This document shows, piece after piece, positions 51,943-61,922 of a DNA stretch of 64,000 bases. A program made the translations under genes and the position numbers. The stretch lies in contig JAGKQI010000073.1 in NCBI GenBank assembly GCA_018806915.1, positions 992,001 to 1,056,000 of the forward strand, written 5' to 3'. Each line of letters begins with the position of its first letter. Position 1 is the stretch's first letter. The notes below the pieces were generated by a model. The model was not told the origin of the DNA and did not search any database. It saw nothing but the letters and a program-made list of their open reading frames with translations. This DNA comes from Phytophthora colocasiae. Taxonomy: Eukaryota; Oomycota; Peronosporomycetes; Peronosporales; Peronosporaceae.

Positions 51943-52614
51943 TCGTAGAGTGAAAAGGAAAGGATTGAGTTTTTTTTCCCTTTCAATTCCACGTTTCAAT
52001 TTTTGCTGGCAATCCTGCGATAGCTAACTTTCATAGAGCGTTTGCCTTCAGTTTGCTATTTTACTTAGTAGATGCGTGCTACCAAAGTATACCCTGGTAC
52101 CATCCAGCGCAGAAAAAGCTGCCAACACTTTGATATACATGTAGTGGTACTGAGCCCCCACACTGTGGTCCACAGCGCATTCTGAAGGGCTATCAGTACA
52201 TGTATTTCATTGAAAAGCCATGCATAATGCTTTTCGCGAACAGTCTTGTCACTGAGGTGACAGTTCCATTCGTAGTGGGTTGTATTTCATCGCTAAGCAG
52301 AATTTATTAGAGTCAATTAATCGGACTTTTCGTACTGCTAATTGATATCAAAACTTGAATTGCTCGTCAAATTCGATATTCAGGAGGAGGCCTTCAGCGA
52401 TGGGTGGGTAGAAATCGAGGTCTTGACGACTACAATCCAATCTGAACCACATGGAAGTAGATGAATTGATCTTGTCTTCAAAGGTTTCTACTGCTATTGT
52501 ATTTCATCACTAATGTTCAGTCTTGAAGAAATCTGAATGCACCGACAAAATGGTTAAGTGGGATTTTTTTATCACTACTTCGATGACTTTAGACTTAGCT
52601 AAAGAGTGTTGATT
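51943..52614. other. Non-coding interval
   Basis: No gene recognised. It contains scattered short repeats (GTACATGTA-like) only. Confidence 0.55.
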
Positions 52615-53430
52615 CTAAACGTGCGATTCTTTCATCCAAAAGATACTCCCGCTGTCTTGCCATCCACTCAGGTGATCTGTGACAACAACCACATTTAGCT
52701 GCAGATTAGAACCAACGTACTTTACGACGTACCCAGAGCAGTGATCACTAAGACAATCCATGAAAGGCTGGCTTGCGCGTAAGGAGGACCCAAACAAAAG
52801 ATTCTAGGTAACATATTAGCGAGTGACGTTGTGAAGCCAAAACAATAAGAAAAAACTCACTTCGGTTGTGTGGCTCAATACTGTACAAAGAGATGGACCA
52901 GCCACTGCTTCAATGTCATCACTAGGAACACCCAACGGTTGAACCCTGCGCACGAAAATTTCAACTATCGTCTCCAAAAGAGAATATCCTAAGAGCTTTC
53001 AACGTACGCATAAACAGCTATAGAGGGAAGCGAATGTCGCTCGAACCGAAGACTGGCAAACCAACCCACATCCAAAGTATCAGCTCCGTACCATCTAAGT
53101 CCTAACAGAATCAACGCACCGGACAAAATTACATGGGAAAAACGGTAGTCTCACACACACTTCCCGGTTATGCGGCAGGTTCTCTAACCTCTTCACTAAA
53201 CAACATATCCCTCGTCAGACCAGCAACCACGGTAGTTCACCATACCATATCATACCAATCATACCATGAACGTAAGATCTTGGTCGGTTCTCCACCGCCA
53301 CACTAACACACACAGCACAGGCGTTCTACCACACCAATTCAATCATCACAATTTCAATAAACAACAACTACGAATCCACTTTCCCACCTTATTCAGGATC
53401 CGGATTTCCGACAACAACGTTTTCGTTTCT
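52615..53430 (-). CDS. Multi-exon gene of unknown function (at least six exons, N terminus unresolved)
   Basis: I infer exons 53388-53430, 53265-53325, 53159-53195, 53008-53094, 52861-52945 and 52615-52803 on the minus strand. They are separated by introns of 62, 69, 64, 62 and 57 nt with GT-AG ends. The frame is continuous and ends in TAG at 52615-52617. The joined protein includes TKTLLSEIRILNK, VSVAVENRPRSYVHVKRLEN, WYGADTLDVGWFASLRFERH, VPSDDIEAVAGPSLCTVLSH and LSDHCSGYVVKYVGSNLQLN. No family is recognised. An upstream exon (candidate 53471-53721, MESNTSMTGRKRR) should exist, but the splice to it would need a 40-nt intron or a weak donor. The consistent intron sizes make the gene credible. 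Confidence 0.55.
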
Positions 53431-53844
53431 CTACGAAAAGAAATATCAGAACCCCATAAGCCATTACCACCCTCTATCAGTTGCAACTCCGACTACTACA
53501 TACAACGCCAACACCAGTGTTTCCTTAGGTCGAACGTAACTCTGCCAGCACGAAAGTGTCGAGTACTGTAGCAGGTGGTTCGTGGACCCCGTTCCAGCCG
53601 CACCCGTAGCCGACCGAACTTGAAATCCAATAACCTTAACACCTTCATTCCTCCCTCTTTCGTCTTGCTGTGGTTGGTGCGTTCGTCGCTTCCTGCCGGT
53701 CATCGACGTGTTCGACTCCATTTTCCCGCTTTGAATAACCGTTTCAAACGTTTGAAACCTATAACTGAAATTGAAGTTTAAATGATGTAGTCCACATGAA
53801 AAATACCATTTAGCAGTTTATTCAAGTCGAAGCCCCTTTAGACC

Positions 53845-55149
53845 ATGTCGTTTGCTGCCTTCCCGGAGCCTGAGGACGTCCAGCTGGACACGCAGCTCTA
53901 CACTATGATAGAACTGGAAGGCAATCGCTATCGTGCTTTCTTTACCAAACTCTGTGGGGGTGAGGGTCCTTCAATCTCCCGGGACGCTGCTCTCGAGTTT
54001 TTCCGCAAATCCAGTCTTAGTGAGGAACAGGTGCAGGAACTCTACAGTCGCTTGAAGGACCTGCAGCTGCTACGAGACCGTAACAGCATGAATGAACTGG
54101 AGTTCATTATGGGGATGCACTTTATTGTGTGCATCACGAAGCGAAACCTGGTCAAAATCCCACCCAAGTTCCCCACCTACTTGTTCCCTACACTGGACTT
54201 GACACCTGAAAGACAGCAGAGTTTCAGCTTCGCAAACCCTGGAGAGCAGTCCAATACGACATTGGTATCTACACCTAATGAGGCTCCTGTCTCGTTCACT
54301 GTCACCTCGGGGGTGTCTTTGGTGAACGCCAAATCCCTCTCAGAGTTGGTGAACAGTGAAATTCGCAGTAAGCAGCACGAAGTGGAAGTGCTGTCAAGAG
54401 TGGATCAATCTGAAACTAAAGCGTTGCAGAGTTTGCACGCCTGTGTGGAACGTATTGCGGATCAGGTGGACGGTTTGGGGTTCCCAATACCAAGTTCGAC
54501 GAGATCTCTGGATGCACTGGACGACTTGAAGAATTTACTCCAGAAGCATGTTCATGCTGCTAAACAGGAGATCCAGACCATGCAGATTGACGCACAGATG
54601 AGGAGCGTCGCGTCGGAAGTGGCACAGGATGAAGGACCCCATGAAGATCTACTCAAGGTGTCGAGTAACTTGACGCAGGAGCTGATAGCTCTGCAGCATC
54701 ACACTGCACAACTGATGGCCAAGAAGGAAGATGTGGTGCGACGCCTTGTAGCGATGAAGTCGAGTGGGTCAGCTGCAGGAAGCATCATTAACCAGTCAAG
54801 TGGCGGGTTTTCGGAGTCGAAGAACCCTGCGTTTGCGCTGTCTAAAGGTGCGTTGACTGTCGGAGAGCTGGGTACAGCTTCTGCGTCGACGACTCCTCCG
54901 AAGAATGCAGAGCCATCGTTAACGCAGTCCCACAACAGCGCTTCTAGCGGTGGCTGGGGTACCTTTGGTGCTGCGACAGCGCAAGACCCATCACCACCAC
55001 AGCCGTTCGGAGCGAAGATTGAGAATGCCCCAGCTTCGAATGACCCCTTTGCCTTTGGATCAGCTCCAGTCACTCCAGCTGGAGGTGCAACTGAAGCGAA
55101 GAAGTCGGAGTCCGCCGAAAATGAGTTTGCATGGGGCTCTTTTCAATAA
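53845..55149 (+). CDS. EH-domain endocytic adaptor (EPS15-like)
   Basis: 434 residues in a single exon. The N-terminal EH domain (about 25-115) has YRAFFTKLCGGEGPSISRDA, EEQVQELYSRLKDLQLLRD and NELEFIMGMHFIVCIT, then KIPPKFPTYLFPTL. A central helical/coiled-coil region (about 165-310) and a low-complexity C terminus with NDPFAFG (a DPF-type motif of endocytic adaptors) and Trp-Gly repeats (GGWGTFG, FAWGSF) follow. Such proteins link NPF-bearing cargo adaptors to clathrin coats. It is shorter than EPS15, with one EH domain only. Confidence 0.8.
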   Translation: MSFAAFPEPEDVQLDTQLYTMIELEGNRYRAFFTKLCGGEGPSISRDAALEFFRKSSLSEEQVQELYSRLKDLQLLRDRNSMNELEFIMGMHFIVCITKRNLVKIPPKFPTYLFPTLDLTPERQQSFSFANPGEQSNTTLVSTPNEAPVSFTVTSGVSLVNAKSLSELVNSEIRSKQHEVEVLSRVDQSETKALQSLHACVERIADQVDGLGFPIPSSTRSLDALDDLKNLLQKHVHAAKQEIQTMQIDAQMRSVASEVAQDEGPHEDLLKVSSNLTQELIALQHHTAQLMAKKEDVVRRLVAMKSSGSAAGSIINQSSGGFSESKNPAFALSKGALTVGELGTASASTTPPKNAEPSLTQSHNSASSGGWGTFGAATAQDPSPPQPFGAKIENAPASNDPFAFGSAPVTPAGGATEAKKSESAENEFAWGSFQ

Positions 55150-55659
55150 ATTCCTGGCTATTGCCAGCAGCGATTTTCTATCATGGTGCTTGTGTGTTAA
55201 CAATTAGTGTGATGCTGGCAAGCTTTGGGAACTTGTACAGTGCACTAGCCCTGATTCCAACTGCTGGATCAATAACTGTGCCTAAACTCTCATCGACTCG
55301 ACGGCCCTTTTCAAGTAAAGTCGACTAGCAATTTCATACGAATCGCTATATACATGTGACCTAACGAAGTATATCTAGTTGGAAAGGGATCTCCTATTCG
55401 CTTTCGAGGCGTGCATCTTCATTCGTTCGGCACCTTTACATCGACTAGAATCGATTAGTAAAGCTGGTGAGTGAACATGCCCCGCCTCACGTTGATGCTA
55501 CATCGTCGGCCACGGTGCCGGCTTTATCTCGGACTGCAAACACTAATGTCGCCCGCCACATTCCGTTCATCAACTACAGGCGGTGGTGGCGACCGGGATT
55601 GCTTTGTTAGCGACCAAGGTCGAGTCGCTTGCTCCAAAGTTACAAGTGCTGTATCCAGT
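55150..55659. other. Intergenic interval
   Basis: No coding region or repeat recognised before the promoter at 55660. Confidence 0.55.
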
Positions 55660-55675
55660 TCATTCTGAATTTTGC
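55660..55675 (+). promoter_or_regulatory. Perfect INR-FPR core promoter of the polygalacturonase pseudogene
   Basis: TCATTCTG followed by AATTTTGC matches both consensus elements exactly, 16 bp before the ATG at 55692. Confidence 0.75.
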
Positions 55676-56019
55676 TTTCCAGCTAGCAAAGATGAAATTC
55701 TTCAGTCCGACAACTGTTCTGGCCAGCGCCACTCAAGCCGCACCGATGGCTCAGCAAGGTACTACCAAGTGCAACTCCAAGACAGCATTTCCATCGACAT
55801 CGTACAATCAGCACCACAGCACCAACAACTACGATTGCTAGCTCTACTGCTGTAAACGTTTCAGCTCCAACAACAACCAGCATCCCATTGGCGATGAAAC
55901 AGACACTTCTGGTGGAGATTGGATTTCCCAGGTGTCTGTCATCGGCTTATTCATCGGTCACATCTACAAGCGCAGCCAGTTCCAGTTACACCACCTCAAC
56001 GGAGGCTAGCTACATGTGG

Positions 56020-56024
56020 TCCAG
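56020..56024. repeat. Target-site duplication of element C (TCCAG)
   Basis: Matches 61102-61106. Five bases, the usual Gypsy length, unlike the four bases at A and B. Confidence 0.85.
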
Positions 56025-56313
56025 TGTCATGGTTTCAACCACAACATGGCTATCATCGTGCAGCAAGCTGTTTTATTTCAGCCATCACCTCATGGCTCGA
56101 ACAGCAAGACTCCTCAAGTTTCAGCTGCACCTGGATAGTACATTAACTTGCATTCAACCAGTGTTAGACAGCTTCACGAGTAGATAGCTATTGTTGATAT
56201 CATCGTCAATTTCATTCTCGATTTTACTTTCTACAACTCAAGCTTCGGCTACAACTCAAGTCTCGACTACAACTCAAGTCTGTACAATTGCGTCTCCACG
56301 ATACCACGTGACA
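56025..56313 (+). repeat. 5' LTR of element C
   Basis: 289 bp, with tandem CTACAACTCAAG units near the right end. Position 56219 region has CTCGATT where the other LTR has CTCAATT. Confidence 0.92.
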
Positions 56314-56374
56314 GTTAATTAACTATTGAAGCGTGAGCAGTTTCAAGAAACTCGACTGTACCAGAGAAGGAATC

Positions 56375-57435
56375 ATGCCTCGTGGTCGCAGTCCGAACCC
56401 ACGACCTCGACAGACACGTCGAATGAGAGAGGAAGATGCGACGGACGGAATTCCCTCGACAACTTCAAGCTCGACTCAAGATTCTACGCAATCTACGAAT
56501 GTTACAAACGGAGCACAACAGCAGCAGCCAGCTTCTGCTCCTGGAACTGATACTTCCATGCTACGGCAGATGTTTGAATTCTTGGCTACCTCTCAGCAGC
56601 AACAGCAGCAGCAGTTTGCGCAACTTATGCAACAGCAGACGTTCTTCCAGCAGCAAATGCTTCAGCAGCAAGCATCCACTCAACGGCAGCAGAAGAAAAA
56701 AGGGAACCCTCCTAGTTTCAATGGCGACTCGAGTGAGGACTTAGACTTGTGGATATTCAGTACGGAACAATACTATGTGACAGTCAAGATGACATGACGA
56801 GCAATACGTCAGATTTTGTCAATTTGATATTTGGCAATTTGGGTCCAACGGCTCAAACTTGGTACCGAGAATTTAAAACGTCTCTCGGCGACCGACCAGC
56901 TACCTGGGTTGTTTTCAAGGAGCAAATTCGACAGCGCTTTCGAGGCTCCGATTTCCAGCATAAATTACTGTCCAAACTGTACAACTTACGCTGGACAGGA
57001 TCGCAACAGGTCTACACTACCAAGTTCCAGCACCTCCTATCACAACTGGAGGAAGATCTCCCCGAAAGGGTCAAACGTTGGTTTTTTCAGCAGAATTTGA
57101 GAGCCGAAACGAGCGCTTTTGTTTCCCAGAATATCCCAGATACTCTGCAAAAGGCAATTGAACTAGCGCAGCGTTTTGAAGATTCGCGTCCTGGTGATAA
57201 CAAAGCCACCAAAGGTGAAAAGACTAAGGGCCAGAACACTGGAGGACTTCAAGCTGCTTCACAGGAGCAACCAAAATTCAGTCGTGGAAAGGGTACCAGT
57301 ACTGGAAGTGGTAGCAAGCATTCTGACACACCGTCTAAACAGACGTGCAGATTTTGCCATCACATAGGCCACACTGAGGATGTCTGCCGGAAGAAGAAAG
57401 CGGCAGAACGGGTGGCGACCACAAAAAACGCCTAG
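56375..57435 (+). pseudogene. Gag of element C
   Basis: The first frame from an ATG at 56375 (MPRGRSPNPRPRQTRRMREE) has a Gln-rich helix and PPSFNGDSSEDLDLWIFSTE, the start of a Gypsy capsid. It is cut short at 56797. A second frame carries the remaining capsid (DFVNLIFGNLGPTAQTWYRE, SQLEEDLPERVKRWFFQQ) and the zinc knuckle CRFCHHIGHTEDVC. A short deletion near 56,770 seems to join them out of frame. Confidence 0.75.
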
Positions 57436-57477
57436 GCTCGGTGGGTTGGCAACCCACCGGGCCGAAATCGTCAGATA

Positions 57478-60240
57478 ATGGTGACCATACATTGTCTGAT
57501 AGCCCACATTCTCTGTCATTACACCTTCACTCCACGGGTGAAAAAGGGTAATGCCGAACGAGAAAACATTTATGGTTATTTGGCAAAGAAGGCTCGTGTC
57601 AAGAATGCATCTGTGGACGTTTTTATTGACAGTGGAGCATCTTGTAACGCCATCTCTCCGGCGGTTGTGTCTCGACTCGCGTTACCAGTTACCGAGCATG
57701 ACAAACCACTGAAGATCAAGCTCGGCGCTAAGCGTAGCATCAATGTTCCGCGGCGCACGACAACGATCGTGCTTGATATGGATAATTTCGCGCCTTATTC
57801 AACGGAAGTTTTTGTGATGGATGTTCCGGAGCAGAAGCACGTCTTACTTGGTGTACCATGGCTGAAAGATGTGAATCCGGACATTAATTGGGCTACAAGA
57901 ACGGTCACGTCTCGAGGATCCAGCGCGACACTTCCTTTTTGTCAGTGTGTTCGAAATTCTGCTTGCAGAAATGCTGCTGGAAGCAGACGAGCTCTGGCCA
58001 AACACGCCCGAACTTCCTATGACGAGACTGTACAGTTTTACTCTCGACACAACTACCTATCCAGCCATGGAGCCACTAAAATCATTACCCGGAAGCAATT
58101 CCGGAAGATGAAGCCTTCAGCGGATGAATTTTGTTTCATGGTTCAGCTTGCAGATCAACCTGTGCAAAGTGAAAAAGCGTCACGACAGCTTAGCCAAGAC
58201 TGGGACAAGTTGAAAGGCTCCCCTGTTGAGTCTGTGTTGTCAAAATACAAAGACACAGTGTTTCGAATGGAGTTACCAAGTCGGCCACCTCAGAGGACGG
58301 TTGACATCGAAGCCGAGGTAGAATTAGTCGATGACGTTCCAGTTACGAGGAAACAGTATCGCCTCAGTGATGAGATGAAACGAACTATCCGCGAGTGGAC
58401 ACGTGAAATGCTGGACGCCGGAATCATTCGGCCATCTAAGTCTCCGTACTCTTCTCCTACGTTCTGCGTTAAAAAGACGGTTGGGTGGCGAATTGTTCAC
58501 GATTTCCGGGCAATTAACAGCAAAATTCGTATTCCTGCCACCCCAATACCTCGAAAAGAGGACATCTTTGATGCTATGGCGAATGGTTATTGGTTTTCCG
58601 CTCTCGACCTGCTGTGGGGCTTCTTTCAGGTACGACTTCGCCAATCCGATATTCCCTATACTGCGTTCTCGACGCCTGACGGACAGTTTGAATACTTAGT
58701 CACGCCGATGGGACTATCATGCAGCCCAGCAGCCTTCAATCGGATGATGCAGCGAGTCTTCTGCGACCAGAAAGCTTTCTGTCAGGCTTATTTCGACGAC
58801 CTCTTTGTTTTCACGAAATCGAAGGATATTGCGGACCATCTCGAGGCTTTGGATGCTGTACTTCAACGGTGCCAGGAGCAAGAACTCTACATTAAAATTA
58901 CTAAGTGCACATTTTGCTCGCACGAGATACCGTGTCTGGGAGATTACTTTGGGCGCGATGGTATCCGCATGGATCCCGACAAGATTCGTATTATACGCGA
59001 CTGGCCGACACCAAAGACGAAACGCGAGCTCCAGTCGTTCCTGGGTACTTGTGTGTACGTGCTTAAGTTTTGTAAGAGCTATGCAGAAATATCGGCACCA
59101 CTCGTCGAGGCCACAAAGGGTAAAACCGCGCAAGAACGAATCAACCTCACGCCGGAGCAACGCAAGTGCTTTGCCAATTTGAAGGCTCAGCTGACATCTC
59201 CACCAGTGCTCGCCCATCCAGATTCCAGAAGAGACTTCTACGTGCAGATGGATGCCTCTGACTATGCCGTTGGTGGCTATCTCTACCAGCTTGACAGCGA
59301 AGGCAAGGAGAAGGTGATCGCGTACAGTGGAAAAAAGCTCAGCAGCGCTGAGTTAATGTACCCGACGCGAGAGAAAGAATTGCTGGCAGCATTACACGCC
59401 ATGCGAGTCTGGAGAGTGTACCTTATCGATAAACCGTTCTTCGTGAACACTGATCATCGGACGTTGCAGTCGATTTTGGAACAGAAAACTTGTTCGCAAC
59501 GCCTTGCTCGCTGGCTAAATGAACTGGGTTTGTACCAACCAAGGTTTCGGTGGATTCCGGGCAACACAAACATCGTCGCGGACGCAATTTCCCGCAACGC
59601 TGCCTTTCAGCCTGATGCATCCACGCATTACGTCGCCCTAGCCAGTTTACTCCGTCAACTTACTTCTAATGAGGAGGTGGCTGACAGCAACGAAGTTTAT
59701 CTACACTACATACGGAATCGACCCTCAATCCTGGAACAATGTACTCGGCTTTACGCCGAGGATTCAGTTTTCGGACCGCTGTTCCAGTATCTCCAAACTG
59801 CGCAATCCAACACGGATGCACCACCACTGGACATGCACCGGCGCATTCGCGCAAATCTCAACCACTTCTTTCTCGACGACGGTATTCTCTACTTCCAGCC
59901 ACGCAGTGATTCACCGAGACGAATTTGCGTGCCTGACGATCGTGACTTGAAGGATATTATTCTCTACGAGCACCATAATGTGGCGTCAAGTGGACACCCA
60001 GGCTGTCTCAAGACACTACTAGCGCTCCAAGAGAAGTTCTACTGGTTGCACATGGAAAAAACAGTGAAGCGCTACGTCACTACGTGTGAAATGTGCCAAC
60101 GAATCAAAGTATCACAGCGGAAACCTGCAGGGTTACTGCATCCTTTGGAAATTCCTGACAGACGTTGGAGCCACATTACAATGGACTTTATCACAGGCCT
60201 GCCAAGTTCACGGCATGGTGGACATGACAAGCGACTATGA
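57478..60240 (+). CDS. Element C pol: protease, RT, RNase H and start of integrase
   Basis: One 920-residue frame. Protease VFIDSGASCNAISPAVVS is near residue 45. RT has FSALDLLWGFFQVRLRQSD, GQFEYLVTPMGLSCSPAAF and the catalytic CQAYFDDLFVF (YFDD). RNase H has YVQMDASDYAVGGYLYQL and FVNTDHRTLQSILEQK. The integrase zinc domain (EHHNVASSGHPGCLKTL ... CEMCQRIK) is followed by the first Asp (HITMDFITGLPSSRHG). The frame then stops because the rest of the core is deleted. The start given is the open-frame start; no ATG-specific evidence fixes it. Confidence 0.85.
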   Translation: MVTIHCLIAHILCHYTFTPRVKKGNAERENIYGYLAKKARVKNASVDVFIDSGASCNAISPAVVSRLALPVTEHDKPLKIKLGAKRSINVPRRTTTIVLDMDNFAPYSTEVFVMDVPEQKHVLLGVPWLKDVNPDINWATRTVTSRGSSATLPFCQCVRNSACRNAAGSRRALAKHARTSYDETVQFYSRHNYLSSHGATKIITRKQFRKMKPSADEFCFMVQLADQPVQSEKASRQLSQDWDKLKGSPVESVLSKYKDTVFRMELPSRPPQRTVDIEAEVELVDDVPVTRKQYRLSDEMKRTIREWTREMLDAGIIRPSKSPYSSPTFCVKKTVGWRIVHDFRAINSKIRIPATPIPRKEDIFDAMANGYWFSALDLLWGFFQVRLRQSDIPYTAFSTPDGQFEYLVTPMGLSCSPAAFNRMMQRVFCDQKAFCQAYFDDLFVFTKSKDIADHLEALDAVLQRCQEQELYIKITKCTFCSHEIPCLGDYFGRDGIRMDPDKIRIIRDWPTPKTKRELQSFLGTCVYVLKFCKSYAEISAPLVEATKGKTAQERINLTPEQRKCFANLKAQLTSPPVLAHPDSRRDFYVQMDASDYAVGGYLYQLDSEGKEKVIAYSGKKLSSAELMYPTREKELLAALHAMRVWRVYLIDKPFFVNTDHRTLQSILEQKTCSQRLARWLNELGLYQPRFRWIPGNTNIVADAISRNAAFQPDASTHYVALASLLRQLTSNEEVADSNEVYLHYIRNRPSILEQCTRLYAEDSVFGPLFQYLQTAQSNTDAPPLDMHRRIRANLNHFFLDDGILYFQPRSDSPRRICVPDDRDLKDIILYEHHNVASSGHPGCLKTLLALQEKFYWLHMEKTVKRYVTTCEMCQRIKVSQRKPAGLLHPLEIPDRRWSHITMDFITGLPSSRHGGHDKRL

Positions 60241-60753
60241 AGTACTTCCATGATCGCAACAGACCGACGTACCGATTCGAACCTGGTGACCAAGTTTTAC
60301 TGGATACAAGAAATCTCGACCTCCCTCACGTTGGTATTTTAGGTAAACTGAAGCTTGCCCCCCGGTTTATTGGTCATTCGAGCTACGACGCCTGACACGT
60401 ATCAAATCGGTCTTCCTCCTGGAGTCAAAATCCACAACGAATTCCACATCTCATATCTACGCCCGTACCAGTTCGACATGAATTCTCAACGATTGAATGA
60501 CGCGCCACGTCTTATTACGCGCGACGGACACGACGGATACCAAGTGCAAGCGATTATCAACAAGCGAGTGCGCCAGAATACGCTCTATTACAAGGTGCGC
60601 TGGTATGGACGTGATGTTGCTGATTCTTGGGAGCCATCCAGCAATTTGGTCCAAGCACAGGGCCTAATCGACATTTTCGAGCGCTCTCGCACTACTCAGG
60701 CTAAACGTCGCTCGAACCGACTCAAACGCACAACGCCTTCCATTCAGCGCTAG
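60240..60753 (+). pseudogene. Element C integrase C-terminal tail and chromodomain
   Basis: After the deletion junction near 60,232 the tail MKYFHDRNRPTYRFEPGDQV, VLLDTRNLDLPH and KLKLAPRFIGH is readable. It is followed by ISYLRPYQFD and a chromodomain (DGYQVQAIINKRVRQNTLYY, KVRWYGRDVADSWEPSSNLV). A frame change lies near 60,350. It ends with a basic tail at 60753. Confidence 0.8.
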
Positions 60754-60794
60754 CGACAAACGCGCGAAGGCATGCTCCTCTTCAGGGGAAAGAT

Positions 60795-61101
60795 TGTCAT
60801 GGTTTCAACCACAACATGGCTATCATCGTGCAGCAAGCTGTTTTATTTCAGCCATCACCTCATGGCTCGAACAGCAAGACTCCTCAAGTTTCAGCTGCAC
60901 CTGGATAGTACATTAACTTGCATTCAACCAGTGTTAGACAGCTTCACGAGTAGATAGCTATTGTTGATATCATCGTCAATTTCATTCTCAATTTTACTTT
61001 CTACAACTCAAGTCTCGACTACAACTCAAGCTTCGGCTACAACTCAAGTCTCGACTACAACTCAAGTCTGTACAATTGCGTCTCCACGATACCACGTGAC
61101 A
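60795..61101 (+). repeat. 3' LTR of element C
   Basis: 307 bp, preceded by the purine-rich AGGGGAAAGAT. It has one more 18-bp CTACAACTCAAG-type unit than the 5' LTR. Confidence 0.92.
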
Positions 61102-61922
61102 TCCAGTCTGTCCACATCCAGCGAGACAACCGACTACTCCTCCACTACTTCCAGCTACGCGACAAAAAGCAACCAGGAATAACTAGTTAATCAACTTCAA
61201 TTTCCTTCCAGCTACGCGACTGAATCCACGTCAACCACAGCTAGCACCACGGCTGACAGTGATGCCGGTTCAACTGCATGGCGGCTTCTAGCAGCACCAA
61301 CACGGATGTGTCTTCCTACAGTAGCATTGTCATCAGTGACCTAAGGGAGATTATCTTGACTTGATGGGCATTGTCGACAGCGCCACTATCACGTTTGAGG
61401 GTACAACTACGTTCGGGTAGGAAGAATGGGATGGACTGTTGACAGGTAACCAACTAACTGTGACGGGTACGGGAACCCTGGACGGCCAGGGATCTTGGTA
61501 CTGGGAGCAAAGGCACCTCCATCGCCAAGCCTGTGTTCTTCCTTTTGAAAGAGATGATGTCGCCTACGCTTGAGAACATCAACATCGAGAATTCACCCTA
61601 CCGCACGTTCAGTATCTTGGACTGTGAAGGCACAACACTCACAGGTCTAACTCTTGACTCCAGTGCTGGCCAAAACCACTGACGGCTTCGACTTGGAGGC
61701 GTAACGTTGGTCTTACCATAATGACCTGCACAGTTTACAACCTTCTCATACAGCAATGGCACGACCTTCTCCGGGAACACGTGCAGCGGTGGCCACGGTA
61801 TCTCCATTGGTTCACCTCTGGGACTGAGTCGGAAATTGTGAGCGATCTTACTGTGAAAAACAACAAAATCGTAAACAACAAAATCGTGGACAGTGTCAAC
61901 GGTATCCAGATCAAACCATCAT

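Larger units (their letters stand above)
56025..61101 (+). mobile_element. Ty3/Gypsy chromodomain retrotransposon C, integrase core deleted
   Basis: 5,077 bp with LTRs of 289 and 307 bp (TGTCATGG...CACGTGACA). They are nearly identical apart from an 18-bp repeat unit. It encodes Gag, a 920-residue protease-RT-RNase H-integrase frame and a chromodomain. The middle of integrase is missing, so it cannot integrate by itself. It lies inside the polygalacturonase pseudogene, and removal restores the Ser/Thr-rich reading frame. Confidence 0.92.

Noticed and set aside
53266..53571. 101-residue plus ORF
   Set aside because: It overlaps the inferred minus-strand exons, has no domain and reads through intron sequence.
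56230..56300. Tandem CTACAACTCAAG units in the C LTRs considered as a CRISPR-like array
   Set aside because: The 18-bp units are contiguous without spacers and lie in a eukaryotic LTR.
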